Origin: Hahella sp. CCB-MM4
GTDB taxonomy: Bacteria > Pseudomonadota > Gammaproteobacteria > Pseudomonadales > Oleiphilaceae
Direction: 5' to 3'
Length of the DNA: 64,000 nt
NCBI RefSeq assembly: GCF_002260525.1
Contig: NZ_MRYI01000002.1
Coordinates: 62,001 to 126,000 of the forward strand
The position numbers and the translations under genes are program-made. The stretch's first letter is position 1. Every line of letters begins with the position of its first letter. The notes beneath the pieces were generated by a model, which was not told the DNA's origin, did not search any database, and saw nothing but the letters and a program-made list of their open reading frames with translations. This document shows positions 34,792 to 43,848 of the stretch, piece after piece.

Positions 34792-35676
34792 TCAATCATT
34801 AGCAGACTTTTTTACAGCTCTGACCAGCACTGAAGTATCCATACGCCCCATGCCCTGCTGTTGAAGGGATTCATATTGTCGATCCACGTCTTCTGTTAAA
34901 GGCAGCCTGACCCCGTGAGACTGTGCTTCTTCCAGGCATATGCCCAGATCTTTGCGCATCCAGTCAATCGCAAAACCAAAATCGAACTTATCCTGAAACA
35001 TCGTTTCCATACGATTGACCATCTGCCAGGATCCAGCCGCACCATGCTGAAGAGTGTCCACCACGGCGGGAATAGACAACCCGGCTTTTTCTGCCAATAT
35101 CAGCGCCTCACTCAGCCCCTGAAGAATACCGGCGATGCAGATCTGGTTCACCATCTTGCAACGCTGACCCTGACCGTTTTCCCCTAACAGTTGAACCTGC
35201 TTGGCATAACTGTCCATCACCGGCTTAGCTCTCTGAAATGGCTCTTCCTCTCCTCCACACATCACCGTCAGGCAACCATTCTCAGCGCCAGCCTGACCTC
35301 CGGATACCGGAGCATCAATAAAAAAAGCGCCTACCTCGGCACAGGCATCTTTGAGTTCAACGGCCAGATGCGCGGAAGTTGTCGTATGGTCCACAAGAAT
35401 GGCTCCCGGCTTCAGACTCCCGAGAATCCCGGTTTCACCATAGACCACACTCCGTACATCCTGATCATTTCCAACACAGACAAAAACGACGTCTGCATCC
35501 TTGGCTGCTGCCGCGGGTGTCTCGGCGGCGAAACCCTGATAGTCAGAGACCCAGCGTTGGGCCTTTTCCAGGGTTCGATTGTAGACAGAGACAGCATACC
35601 CCTTACCTGCGAGATGCCCTGCCATGGGATACCCCATCACACCCAACCCGATAAATGCCGTTTTCAGTGCTGTCAT
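34792..35676 (-). CDS. 3-hydroxyisobutyrate dehydrogenase-family NAD(P)-dependent oxidoreductase
   Basis: 294 aa. N-terminal cofactor site FIGLGVMGYPMAGHLA, substrate-binding DAPVSGGQAGAENG, catalytic lysine in QRCKMVNQI, the order typical of beta-hydroxyacid dehydrogenases. It could act on 3-hydroxyisobutyrate, tartronate semialdehyde or a similar acid. The frame opens at 35709 but the ATG at 35676 preceded by GGAG starts the Rossmann strand properly. Divergent from a MocR-type regulator; the shared region holds a palindrome, so the regulator may control it. Confidence 0.88.
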   Translation of the reverse strand: MTALKTAFIGLGVMGYPMAGHLAGKGYAVSVYNRTLEKAQRWVSDYQGFAAETPAAAAKDADVVFVCVGNDQDVRSVVYGETGILGSLKPGAILVDHTTTSAHLAVELKDACAEVGAFFIDAPVSGGQAGAENGCLTVMCGGEEEPFQRAKPVMDSYAKQVQLLGENGQGQRCKMVNQICIAGILQGLSEALILAEKAGLSIPAVVDTLQHGAAGSWQMVNRMETMFQDKFDFGFAIDWMRKDLGICLEEAQSHGVRLPLTEDVDRQYESLQQQGMGRMDTSVLVRAVKKSAND

Positions 35677-35738
35677 CACTCCGCTCCTTTTCTCAACCTG
35701 TAGGATCACAAATCAGTAAGGTGGAAAAGCTTACTCGT

Positions 35739-35760
35739 CAAATTGACATATTTCAATTTG
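35739..35760. promoter_or_regulatory. Palindrome overlapping a -35 box in the HIBADH/MocR divergent region
   Basis: CAAATTGA (35739-35746) and TCAATTTG (35753-35760) form a perfect inverted repeat. TTGACA at 35743-35748 with TGATAT 17 bases on (35766-35771) could be the plus-strand promoter of the MocR gene. A repressor site is plausible. Confidence 0.6.
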
Positions 35761-35905
35761 TTTTTTGATATAGGTCTTAGTACAAACCAAGCAAATTCGA
35801 CCTCTGCCCACAATACCATGGCGCAGCCTCTTTACTCCGGGTACAATCCCCTACATCATCCAAATGAGCCCCTATATCAGCCAAATATAAGGATAAAGTC
35901 TTGTT

Positions 35906-37318
35906 GTGAGCGAAGCTAAATACCTTGAGATTGCCCGTCGAATTGAGTCATTGATTGATATAGGTCATTACGCTGTAGGGAGCAAACTCCCCACCCACCG
36001 GGCTCTCGCTGACGAATTCAACACCACGCCCGTGACGATCGCCAAGGCTTATAAAGTGTTGGCTGAAAATGGCAGAATTGAATCCTTTGTCGGACGGGGA
36101 AGCTTTGTCAGGGACCGGTCTCAGCTCAAGCAGGTAATACAGTCTCACTTCGCTGATAACGAGTGGAATTTTTCCATTTTGCAGCCCTGTTATGCGGACC
36201 ATCTAGAATCTCTTCATACTCAACTGAAAAACAGCTTCGACCAATTATCCAATCCCGGACTCTATGGATACACAGAAGACACAGGTTTTAGTGCTCATCG
36301 TGAGGCAGGCTTCGCGTGGATGCAGAAATTTGGACTCCGGACCGGCTCGGCAGAACAAACGCTTCTGACCAACGGCGCACAGCACGCCCTCTCCACGTTA
36401 ATCGAGCTTTATACAAAACCGGGAGATCGAATCGCGTTAGAAGCACAGACCTATCCGGGAATACTGTCTATTGCCAGTTTTCTGGGGCGTCAGCCGGTGG
36501 CTGTTGCGATGGATGAATATGGGATGCTGCCGGAGTCCCTGAATGAAGTATGTCGGGAATACCAACCTGCAATGGTGATCATTATCCCTTCCCACCAGAA
36601 TCCAACCGGCGCCACCATGTCGGAAGACAGACGCAGAACCCTGGCCAGTGTCATCCAGCGACACCCGTTGTGGCTGGTGGAAGACGACATCTACGGATTT
36701 CTGAATGAGTCCCCCGTCACTCCCGTGACAGACCTCATTCCCGAGAAAAGTTTCTACATCAGCAGTCTGTCAAAGGCGATCAGCCCAGGGTTACGGTGCG
36801 GTTATATCAAAGCTCCGCAGAACCAGGTATCCCGGCTTGCTTCCTTTATTCGGGCCACAGTCTGGCTGGCTTCGCCTCTGATGTTTGAAGTCGCCAGCCA
36901 TTTGATCATGTCCGGTACGGCAATCGAAATGGCAAATAAGCAAAGGGATATCGCCCGTCACAGGCAGGAGATTGCAAGACATGCCTTGTCTCCTTACACC
37001 TTAAGTGCGCAGAAAACGAGCTTCCACATCTGGCTTTCCCTTCCGGGTAACTGGCAGGCAGACCAGTTTACCCTCACGGCGAAAGAAAGAGGCTTACTGG
37101 TGAGCAGTGGCTCTTATTTCAGTGTTGATCTCAATCAGTTCAGCGTCGACCTCAATCAATTCAATACCGAGCCCGGTCAGTTGAATGTTGAACCCAGGCA
37201 AAACAACGCCATTCGGCTTTCATTGATGGCCATAGCAGACGAGGGATCTTTCCGGGAGGGCCTCAGAGAACTGGCCACGCTACTGAAAACCGGAAAGAGC
37301 GGCTACCTGCAATTCTAA
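35906..37318 (+). CDS. MocR/PdxR-family regulator (GntR winged helix fused to aminotransferase fold)
   Basis: 470 aa starting at GTG. Residues 1-75 are a GntR-type winged helix (LPTHRALADEFNTTPVTIAKAY, then GRGSFV). The rest is a fold-type I aminotransferase domain with PLP lysine in SSLSKAISPGLRCGY. Such proteins regulate vitamin B6, GABA or amino-acid genes. Near residue 405 a 28-residue insert made of four heptads (FSVDLNQ, FSVDLNQ, FNTEPGQ, LNVEPRQ) comes from a 21-bp tandem repeat and has no counterpart in the family that I know. Possible target: the divergent dehydrogenase. Confidence 0.88.
   Translation: MSEAKYLEIARRIESLIDIGHYAVGSKLPTHRALADEFNTTPVTIAKAYKVLAENGRIESFVGRGSFVRDRSQLKQVIQSHFADNEWNFSILQPCYADHLESLHTQLKNSFDQLSNPGLYGYTEDTGFSAHREAGFAWMQKFGLRTGSAEQTLLTNGAQHALSTLIELYTKPGDRIALEAQTYPGILSIASFLGRQPVAVAMDEYGMLPESLNEVCREYQPAMVIIIPSHQNPTGATMSEDRRRTLASVIQRHPLWLVEDDIYGFLNESPVTPVTDLIPEKSFYISSLSKAISPGLRCGYIKAPQNQVSRLASFIRATVWLASPLMFEVASHLIMSGTAIEMANKQRDIARHRQEIARHALSPYTLSAQKTSFHIWLSLPGNWQADQFTLTAKERGLLVSSGSYFSVDLNQFSVDLNQFNTEPGQLNVEPRQNNAIRLSLMAIADEGSFREGLRELATLLKTGKSGYLQF
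37118..37201 (+). repeat. 21-bp in-frame tandem repeat, four units, inside the MocR gene
   Basis: Units at 37118, 37139, 37160 and 37181, each 21 bases, encode FSVDLNQ, FSVDLNQ, FNTEPGQ and LNVEPRQ. The first two are near-identical and differ only at silent sites. Confidence 0.85.
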
Positions 37319-37359
37319 CAGGGATACGGTCAGGCTCAGCCACTTCAAAAGCGGGCCTG

Positions 37360-37451
37360 TTATCTATTTTCTTACCTATCTATGGTTCCTTATTATCAAT
37401 CTCTCTTACCTATCTATTTTTCTTATCTATCTGCTTTCCCGCCTACTTGCC
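37360..37451. repeat. About 17-bp pyrimidine-rich tandem repeat upstream of a lipoprotein gene
   Basis: TTACCTATCTAT occurs at 37372-37383 and 37406-37417, with related TTATTATCAATC at 37390 and TTATCTATCTGC at 37423, so units of 16-18 bases. The 220-base gap between the MocR and lipoprotein genes otherwise holds only the expected promoter. Confidence 0.65.
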
Positions 37452-37538
37452 AAAAAAGATAAAACAACATGACGGGTTAGGTAACAAAAAATCGCATTAG
37501 TTTTCTTGCATAAAAAATTAAAACACAAGGAACTACTC

Positions 37539-39179
37539 GTGAAACCTCAACCACGTCATCTGTTTGTTTGGCTGACGTTTATCAGCGCTTTGCTCCTGAT
37601 AAACGGTTGCAGCAGTTCTGATTCGTCCAGCGATTCTTCATCCGGCACTTCAGCCACCGTCTCTGGATCCGTCACCAATTACTACACCGGAGAGCCTATC
37701 GAAGGGGCTCGCATCAGCCTCACTCTCGAAGACAATCAATCACTCGCGGAATCCGATGCCCAGGGCAACTATACGGTTAAAAAACCAATATCCGGCAACC
37801 GGGTGGTTGCTCGCGCCATAGCAGAGGGATATGGGGAATACAGCGTTCTGGTGAATATTGGAGAAGACCAAACGTTAAGCGATATTGATATCGAACTCCT
37901 GCCGGTTCATTTCTCAGACGAGTTTGATACTGCGGCCAATACCGTACTAAGAGACCCGGATACCAACTTCGCCTATCTGGAACTCACAGCCAATTCATTG
38001 GTGGATTCCCAAGGTAATCTGGCAGAGGGAACTGCCAAGGCGGCTATTACAGTCATTGACCCATCCAGCGACAGCAGCCTGATGCCAGGGGATTATCAAA
38101 CCCAACCGGTGAACGGCGAAAGTGATTATCTGGAATCATTCGGGGCTGTTTCGGTCAATTTAAGCAATGCAGAAGGGGAAGAACTGAATCTCGCCGGCGG
38201 CCAAACGGCTGTCATCAGAATCCCGGTAGCCTCTCTTTACACAGAAACAAATGCGCCGACGGAAATTCCGCTCTATTACTTTGATCCTAAAACCGGATAT
38301 TGGGTTGAAGAAGGTACTGCCAGTCTGATGACAGATGCGGATACTGGCGAACTTGTCTACGTCGGCGAAGTATCACATTTCAGTACCTGGAATGCTGACC
38401 AGCCACTGAAAACCACCACCCTGAACGGTCGTGTGCTGGACCAGTTTGGCAACCCCGTGGCCGGCGTAGAAGTCCGCTCCGAGGGAACCGATTATATTGG
38501 CCAGACTCAGGCCGTGACAGACGCCAACGGCTTCTACAGCATCCCCGTCCGGATCAACTCAAACCTGGCACTTTATTTCTTCAGTAATGGCTTGACCGCC
38601 GCACTGGAATGGGAGTCCACTAACGGTACCGTAGATGACGTCACTCTGATACCGGCAGCCCTGGAAGTAGAATTGACCTGGGGTGAACTGCCTCCTGATC
38701 TGGATACCCATCTGGTAACACCGGCAGGCGAAGTGTATTTCAACAATCGTAAGCTCTCTTCCGATGGATTCCTGGCCAACCTGGATGTGGATGATACAGA
38801 TGGCTTTGGTCCGGAAGTATTAACGGCCACCACTTTCTCTCTCCCCGGCTGCTATGAATACTATATTGATTACTACACCGGAGATACCCGTTGGGACAGA
38901 ACAGAAGCCAGGGTCAAAGTGAAGTGGAATGGTGAGACCAAGATCTTTGATATCTCCCACGCCATCGCCTTACCTAGCGATTTTGAAAACCTGACCAAGA
39001 ATTGGTCAGTATTTAAAGTCGACGTGGACGACCAGCAGAACGTTTCATTGCAGTGGACCCATAAACTCATCGATGGAACCTCCTGCAACCCGCAGGTTGC
39101 TGCTGCACCAATGGCTTTAAGCCCAGCTCAGCGTAGAACAGCCACCGACAAGGTTAAAAACAAGTACTACGCGAAATAG
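37539..39179 (+). CDS. Lipoprotein with carboxypeptidase-regulatory-like domains
   Basis: 546 aa from a GTG that has AAGGA eight bases before it; lipobox LLINGCSSS then a Ser/Asp linker. Two CarboxypepD_reg-like beta-sandwich modules are visible: VSGSVTNYYTGEPIEGARIS...TVKKPISG and LNGRVLDQFGNPVAGVEVRS...GFYSIPVRI. Later VELTWGELPPDLDTHLVTP with YFNNRK resembles a YfaP-like domain that often binds calcium. Probably a cell-surface adhesion or scaffold protein. A strong hairpin follows the stop. Substrate unknown. Confidence 0.8.
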   Translation: MKPQPRHLFVWLTFISALLLINGCSSSDSSSDSSSGTSATVSGSVTNYYTGEPIEGARISLTLEDNQSLAESDAQGNYTVKKPISGNRVVARAIAEGYGEYSVLVNIGEDQTLSDIDIELLPVHFSDEFDTAANTVLRDPDTNFAYLELTANSLVDSQGNLAEGTAKAAITVIDPSSDSSLMPGDYQTQPVNGESDYLESFGAVSVNLSNAEGEELNLAGGQTAVIRIPVASLYTETNAPTEIPLYYFDPKTGYWVEEGTASLMTDADTGELVYVGEVSHFSTWNADQPLKTTTLNGRVLDQFGNPVAGVEVRSEGTDYIGQTQAVTDANGFYSIPVRINSNLALYFFSNGLTAALEWESTNGTVDDVTLIPAALEVELTWGELPPDLDTHLVTPAGEVYFNNRKLSSDGFLANLDVDDTDGFGPEVLTATTFSLPGCYEYYIDYYTGDTRWDRTEARVKVKWNGETKIFDISHAIALPSDFENLTKNWSVFKVDVDDQQNVSLQWTHKLIDGTSCNPQVAAAPMALSPAQRRTATDKVKNKYYAK

Positions 39180-39186
39180 ACTACTA

Positions 39187-39212
39187 ACCAGGGTTCCGAG
39201 CGGAACCCTGGT
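39187..39212 (+). terminator. Hairpin after the lipoprotein gene
   Basis: ACCAGGGTTCCG pairs with CGGAACCCTGGT around AG, a perfect 12-bp stem starting 7 bases after the stop codon. Only a weak T-rich stretch follows. Confidence 0.65.
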
Positions 39213-39313
39213 AACCTATTTACAACAGTTTTCCTGTTTCGAATTGCCTCTAACGCTGCTACATTTGGCCAATTAATCCCAAATTACCAAATGACAACTT
39301 TGAGCGTTACGGT

Positions 39314-39631
39314 ATGAAGAATCTTTTAAAATCCCTGGTGGTATTCACTTTCTGCACTGCAGTCATCCCAGGAGTGGCCATGGCCAAAAACAATAAAAGT
39401 GAAGAGAAGTCCCTGCCACCCGGCCTGGAAAAGCAACAGTCCAGAGGGAAAGCACTACCTCCGGGATGGGAAAAAAAGCTGAACAAAGGCGCTATTCTCG
39501 ACCCGGTGGTTTATGAGCAAGGCGAAGTCGTTGACAGAGACGAAAGTACCGGCACCGTCACCATTGAGACTGCAGACAAGACCATTCAGGTGATAGAGAA
39601 AACCAGGGAAATTATCGATATCCTGAATTAA
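39314..39631 (+). CDS. Small secreted basic protein (LPPG-repeat type)
   Basis: 105 aa. Signal peptide ends at VAMA. The mature part has two copies of a short motif, SLPPGLEKQQSRGKALPPGW, typical of small periplasmic proteins of unknown function (RcnB/DUF-type), and ends with a beta-rich segment TVTIETADKTIQVIEKTREI. It follows the lipoprotein gene after a hairpin, so may be separate. Function not known. Confidence 0.75.
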   Translation: MKNLLKSLVVFTFCTAVIPGVAMAKNNKSEEKSLPPGLEKQQSRGKALPPGWEKKLNKGAILDPVVYEQGEVVDRDESTGTVTIETADKTIQVIEKTREIIDILN

Positions 39632-39685
39632 CCCCCATTTTCCGAGCAGCTCCGGATACGACTCCCAATACAGTTAATCCGGAGC

Positions 39686-40477
39686 TTATTGAAATTCAGA
39701 CTCAGTCGGCAACCATTCCAGCATTTCAAATTTTTCGGCCAGCTCCCTGTACTCAGGCAACTGACGGTATTCCCGATACTCTCTGGCAAACTCTTCAGCC
39801 AATGGGCTCTTTACTCGCAGACTGAAAGCAATATACATCTGTTTGCTTGGGAAAATCGCTCCCTCCAGAGGAATGACCTTCTCCTCAATATCAGGAATCC
39901 CGATCCTATTCCGCTTCAATGCATTGGTACCACCAAATATTGCATCATAGCGGCCCCCTAACAGCATCACGAATAATTGGGCCAATGTGACCGTTCGCTC
40001 CTCCAGAGGCATCCCCTTTTGGAGCAACTCACTGGTTTTATCATTCATGTAATACCCGGCAGGGATGGCCACCCGCCAGCGGGACACAAAATCTTCCAAT
40101 GGCGGCTCATAATGGATTTCATTGACCCGCTCCGCTTTGATAAAAATAGTGCTATGGGAAACATGCAGAATATTATCGGGAAGAAACAGCGCAAATGTTT
40201 CTCTTTCGGGGGATCTGGCCACATATGTCGCGGCATCCAGTTCACCGCTCTCCAGCATTTTGATGACCAAAGGCCAGGACATTCGCCGGAATTCCACTTC
40301 CCATTCAAGCCGGGAGGCCACCGACTTAACCAGCTCCACATGGAATCCGGTTAAATGACCTGCGTTATCAACATACTCAAAAGGCAGATTATTGGCTTCT
40401 TCAAGCCCAACCAACAGCGTTTTTGCTTCTGAACATGAAATTGAGAGCATTAACAGACTTAACATCAGGAATCGCAT
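39686..40477 (-). CDS. Orphan periplasmic solute-binding protein (SBP family 3)
   Basis: 263 aa. Signal peptide ends near SCSEA, then KTLLVGLEEANNLPFEYVDNAGHLTGFHVELV, the normal opening of family-3 amino-acid-binding proteins. ATG 40477 is preferred over an upstream TTG. No ABC permease or ATPase is adjacent. Two other orphan family-3 proteins are in the window (51495-52289, 61588-62391). Such orphans may serve unlinked transporters or signalling proteins. Confidence 0.85.
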   Translation of the reverse strand: MRFLMLSLLMLSISCSEAKTLLVGLEEANNLPFEYVDNAGHLTGFHVELVKSVASRLEWEVEFRRMSWPLVIKMLESGELDAATYVARSPERETFALFLPDNILHVSHSTIFIKAERVNEIHYEPPLEDFVSRWRVAIPAGYYMNDKTSELLQKGMPLEERTVTLAQLFVMLLGGRYDAIFGGTNALKRNRIGIPDIEEKVIPLEGAIFPSKQMYIAFSLRVKSPLAEEFAREYREYRQLPEYRELAEKFEMLEWLPTESEFQ

Positions 40478-40506
40478 ATCTCCCCCCAAAGCCCACAGTG
40501 CCCGCC

Positions 40507-40586
40507 ATTAACAGCTAGTACTCTCTATTAACAACGAGCACCCTCAATTAACAACTAATGCCCTCAGATAACCAAAGTGGCCACGC
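40507..40586. repeat. 20-bp tandem repeat in a divergent promoter region
   Basis: ATTAACARC units start at 40507, 40527 and 40547, with a decayed fourth (GATAACC) at 40567, exactly 20 bases apart. Located between the divergent starts of the binding-protein gene (40477) and the channel gene (40752). Confidence 0.8.
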
Positions 40587-40751
40587 CTCTCCAGAAATAA
40601 TGCAATGACACTACAAATTATAGTCTTCAATAATGACACCTGCCTGCGACCCGGATAGGCACTCCAGTCAAAGAACTCGCACATCCTCCTACTTTGCCCC
40701 GATGATCCGATAAGCCAAAGTTGGGCTATTCTGAATACGGAGGTGTGAGAT

Positions 40752-41684
40752 ATGTCCGACCCCAGCCACATAGTCGATAGTGACACCAACGATGCTCTCT
40801 GGCAGTCAGGAAATGCCTGCTCCCTGACTGACCTGCGTGAGGCGTTGGAATGCCGGGCTCAGACCGGAAACCCCATGGTCGGATTTATACTTCCCCGAGC
40901 CAATCTTGAAGGGATTAATCTGGTAAGACCTAACGCCCGTCAGGGTTATCAGTTAATTGACTCCGATCTGTATCGTGCCAACCTGAAAAATGCCCACTGT
41001 TTCAAACTCGATTTCTCGGGTTCCTCTCTGATGAAGGCGGACTTTGAATACGCCAACCTGCATTGCGCCAATCTCAAGGGCTGCAACCTGCTCGGAACCA
41101 AATTCAAGCACGCCAAAATAGAGCAGGTGGAATGGGGAGAAGAGATATTACAGGAACAACAGGCCCGCGAAGCTGAAACCCATGAGGCGGCAATGGATCT
41201 CTATGAGCAGGCGGAGGAGGTCTATCGACACCTTCGCAAAGTCTGCGAGGATCAGGGTCTATTTGAAAATGCCGGCCGCTTCTTTCAAAAAGAAATGATC
41301 ATGCGTCGCATGCAGCTTCCATACATTTCCTTTAAAAGACTGATCTCAAAGATCGTCGATTTATTCTGTGGTTATGGAGAACAACCCCTGCGGGTCATTA
41401 TATTTTCTCTACTCGTGATACTGTCATTCGCCACCCTGTACTTCTTTGCCGGTTTATCATTCAGCGGGGAGTCGTTGGGGTTCAAAACTCACCTCTCGAT
41501 CCGGGAAAATGTCCACGCATTCCTCAGCAGTCTGTACTTCAGTGTCGTCACTTTCACGACGCTGGGATATGGAGACTTGGCTCCAATAGGTATCGCCAGG
41601 GGATTCGCCGCCCTGGAGGCGTTTATCGGAAGTTTCACCCTGGCGTTATTTGTCGTTGTCTTTGTTAAGAAGATGACCCGATAG
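40752..41684 (+). CDS. Pentapeptide-repeat / potassium channel fusion protein
   Basis: 310 aa. Residues about 45-120 hold pentapeptide repeats of A(D/N)LxX form (RANLEG, RANLKN, ANLHCANLKG). A helical, acidic linker follows (EAETHEAAMDLYEQAEEVYRHL). The C-terminal 100 residues are a two-helix pore module: TM near VIIFSLLVILSFATLYFFAG, pore loop and selectivity filter TFTTLGYGDLAP, then TM AFIGSFTLALFVVVFV. TLGYGD marks K+ selectivity. The pentapeptide part probably acts as a cytosolic sensing or assembly domain. No operon partner. Confidence 0.9.
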   Translation: MSDPSHIVDSDTNDALWQSGNACSLTDLREALECRAQTGNPMVGFILPRANLEGINLVRPNARQGYQLIDSDLYRANLKNAHCFKLDFSGSSLMKADFEYANLHCANLKGCNLLGTKFKHAKIEQVEWGEEILQEQQAREAETHEAAMDLYEQAEEVYRHLRKVCEDQGLFENAGRFFQKEMIMRRMQLPYISFKRLISKIVDLFCGYGEQPLRVIIFSLLVILSFATLYFFAGLSFSGESLGFKTHLSIRENVHAFLSSLYFSVVTFTTLGYGDLAPIGIARGFAALEAFIGSFTLALFVVVFVKKMTR

Positions 41685-41796
41685 TGATTGGCTGCCTGCC
41701 CCGTTAAATGATAACAAATTCCCCCCGACTGGATACACTTGCCCGCACACGATATAGTCGCCACTGTTTGTCATTAATTTGAGTATTGGGGACCTC

Positions 41797-42684
41797 ATGA
41801 AATTAGCAGGAAAGCTATTGCTTCCAGTCGTATTCAGCCTCCTGTTCACAGGCTGCGCCACCACTAAAACAGGGAAAGGGATCGAACTGGTTAAAGACAA
41901 CAAGGCTTTAGAAGCACTTCCTATTCTGGAGGAAGCCGCTGCGGATGGAAGCAAAACCGCGGCAATCATGGCCAGCTTCCTATATCTTACGGACGGGCAG
42001 ATTCCCATCGATATTGAAAAGGCCAAACACTATTACAACGTTGCCAGCTCATTGGATTATGGTGACGGCCAGTACCTGGACTATTTCGTCCCTCAAGTCC
42101 AAGCCCGTATCATGCTATTCGACGATCTAACTGAAAACGACGCTGACGCAACAACGATCCTGAGAGGAGAACGCTACTCGGAATACCCTCCCTCACTCCG
42201 TCTACTGGCAATGAGCTACAGTGTCGGCAAGGGCGTTGAAAAAAATCTGAAACTATCAAAGCTGCTGTTAGAGCGGGCAATGAATATTGATGACACGCCA
42301 GACTCAAATCATATGTATGTCTGGTGGTTGGCGGTCCACCCGGATGAGGAGTTCCGAGACAGCCGGCTTGCCATGGAACTTTTACCCAGCATCCTCGAAG
42401 ACGTGGATGAATCAAATCAGGCCAATGTTTGGGACACCCAGGCGGCAGTTTTGGCGGCTAACGGTCAATACAAAGAAGCCTTAACAATACAACTCAAAGC
42501 ACTTGGCAAACTGAAAGAAGATGTAAGGCATAACCCGATGCTCAAAAGACTGGTTCCCTCCTTTGAATGTCGTCTACTGACCTACCAGAGCCAATCGCCA
42601 TGGCATTTTGAACCGGGAACCTCACCATTCAGCAAACTCTACTTCCATCGATGTGGCATCCAAAGTGATGCGACATCGATATAA
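41797..42684 (+). CDS. SEL1-like repeat lipoprotein
   Basis: 295 aa with lipobox FTGCATT and helical repeats resembling SEL1/TPR (ALPILEEAAADGSKTAAIMAS, LSKLLLERAMNIDD). ATG 41797 has GGGGA before it. Presumably an envelope protein-protein interaction scaffold. It is downstream of the channel gene by 112 bases. No further family known. The end of the gene runs into a 26-bp tandem duplication. Confidence 0.7.
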   Translation: MKLAGKLLLPVVFSLLFTGCATTKTGKGIELVKDNKALEALPILEEAAADGSKTAAIMASFLYLTDGQIPIDIEKAKHYYNVASSLDYGDGQYLDYFVPQVQARIMLFDDLTENDADATTILRGERYSEYPPSLRLLAMSYSVGKGVEKNLKLSKLLLERAMNIDDTPDSNHMYVWWLAVHPDEEFRDSRLAMELLPSILEDVDESNQANVWDTQAAVLAANGQYKEALTIQLKALGKLKEDVRHNPMLKRLVPSFECRLLTYQSQSPWHFEPGTSPFSKLYFHRCGIQSDATSI

Positions 42685-42686
42685 CC

Positions 42687-42738
42687 GCATTTCAACTTAC
42701 TGGGAAATAACAGCATTTCAATTTGCTGAACCAATATG
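42687..42738. repeat. 26-bp tandem duplication after the SEL1-like gene
   Basis: GCATTTCAACTTACTG... at 42687 and GCATTTCAATTTGCTG... at 42713. A degenerate earlier unit (GCATCCAA... ATATAACC) seems to start within the last codons and to include the TAA stop at 42682-42684. Confidence 0.6.
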
Positions 42739-42936
42739 CCTTTTCCCTTCGAGGCCAATGCCATTGGCATCCGATTGACTGTCATCGGCAGAGCGGATGT
42801 GCGGAGGGAGAAGGAGTCGTAGAATACAACGCCTTTCGTCCCGGGTATCAGTTGCTTATAGCGTTATTTATCGGGCACACTTTGTTGGGTTACGCTCTAC
42901 GTCACTTTCCACCCCCTCCCGACAGGTTCTACGATC

Positions 42937-43839
42937 ATGCCGGAATATCCCGATATCACTGTATACATTGAAGCTCTGGAGCAACGCCTGAAAGGCCATG
43001 CCCTGACCGAGATAAAGATCAATAACCCTTTTCTTTTGCGCACCGCTGAGCCACCAAGGGAAGAATTTCTCAACATGGTGGTGAAGAAGATTCAACGCAT
43101 CGGAAAACGAATCGTGATCGGATTCGATAATGATCTGTGGATGGTGTTTCATCTGATGGTGGCAGGTCGTTTCCATTGGAAAGCCACAGGAGCAAAATCA
43201 CCGGGTAAAAGCGCCCTGATAATTCTGCATTTTGACAACGGTTTTCTCTATCTTACAGAGGCCGGGACGAAGAAACGGGCATCACTGCACCTGATCAAAG
43301 GCAATGCGCAGCTATTGTCATTAGATCCGGGAGGACTGAATGTTCTGAACTGCACGCAGGACGAGTTTTCACAGCGCCTTGCACATTCAAACCACACCCT
43401 CAAGCGAGCACTAACCGATCCACACATATTCAGCGGTATCGGTAATGCCTACTCAGATGAAATTCTACATGCAGCAGAACTGTCACCTATTGCGATGACT
43501 CAGAAACTGAGTCCAGATGAAGTAAAGCGCTTATATGATGCCTGTCAATCGACTCTCGTCCTGTGGACAGACAGGTTAAGAACACATTATGGAGACCGCA
43601 TTCCGGAAAAGGTCACGGCTTTTCGTCCGGACATGGCGGCTCACGGGCGTTACGGCCAACCGTGCCCGGTTTGTGGCACCGCTATTCAGCGCATTCGTTA
43701 TGCCACGAATGAGACCAATTACTGTCCCACCTGCCAAACCGAAGGTCGGGTCCTGGCGGATAGAGCCTTGTCCAGACTATTGAAAAAAGACTGGCCCAGA
43801 ACCGTTGACGAACTGGAAAAGCTCACCGGAAAGAACTGA
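42937..43839 (+). CDS. DNA-formamidopyrimidine glycosylase family protein (Fpg/Nei)
   Basis: Base-excision repair glycosylase of 300 aa that removes oxidised bases and nicks the abasic site. The mature N-terminus PEYPD supplies the catalytic proline and glutamate (after Met removal). A helix-two-turn-helix block IFSGIGNAYSDEILHAAELSP and a C-terminal zinc finger with CPVC and CPTC are present. It differs enough from canonical MutM (MPELPEV) to be a separate Fpg/Nei clade. Monocistronic; converges with an EamA transporter gene 9 bases away. Confidence 0.9.
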   Translation: MPEYPDITVYIEALEQRLKGHALTEIKINNPFLLRTAEPPREEFLNMVVKKIQRIGKRIVIGFDNDLWMVFHLMVAGRFHWKATGAKSPGKSALIILHFDNGFLYLTEAGTKKRASLHLIKGNAQLLSLDPGGLNVLNCTQDEFSQRLAHSNHTLKRALTDPHIFSGIGNAYSDEILHAAELSPIAMTQKLSPDEVKRLYDACQSTLVLWTDRLRTHYGDRIPEKVTAFRPDMAAHGRYGQPCPVCGTAIQRIRYATNETNYCPTCQTEGRVLADRALSRLLKKDWPRTVDELEKLTGKN

Positions 43840-43848
43840 CGATAAATA

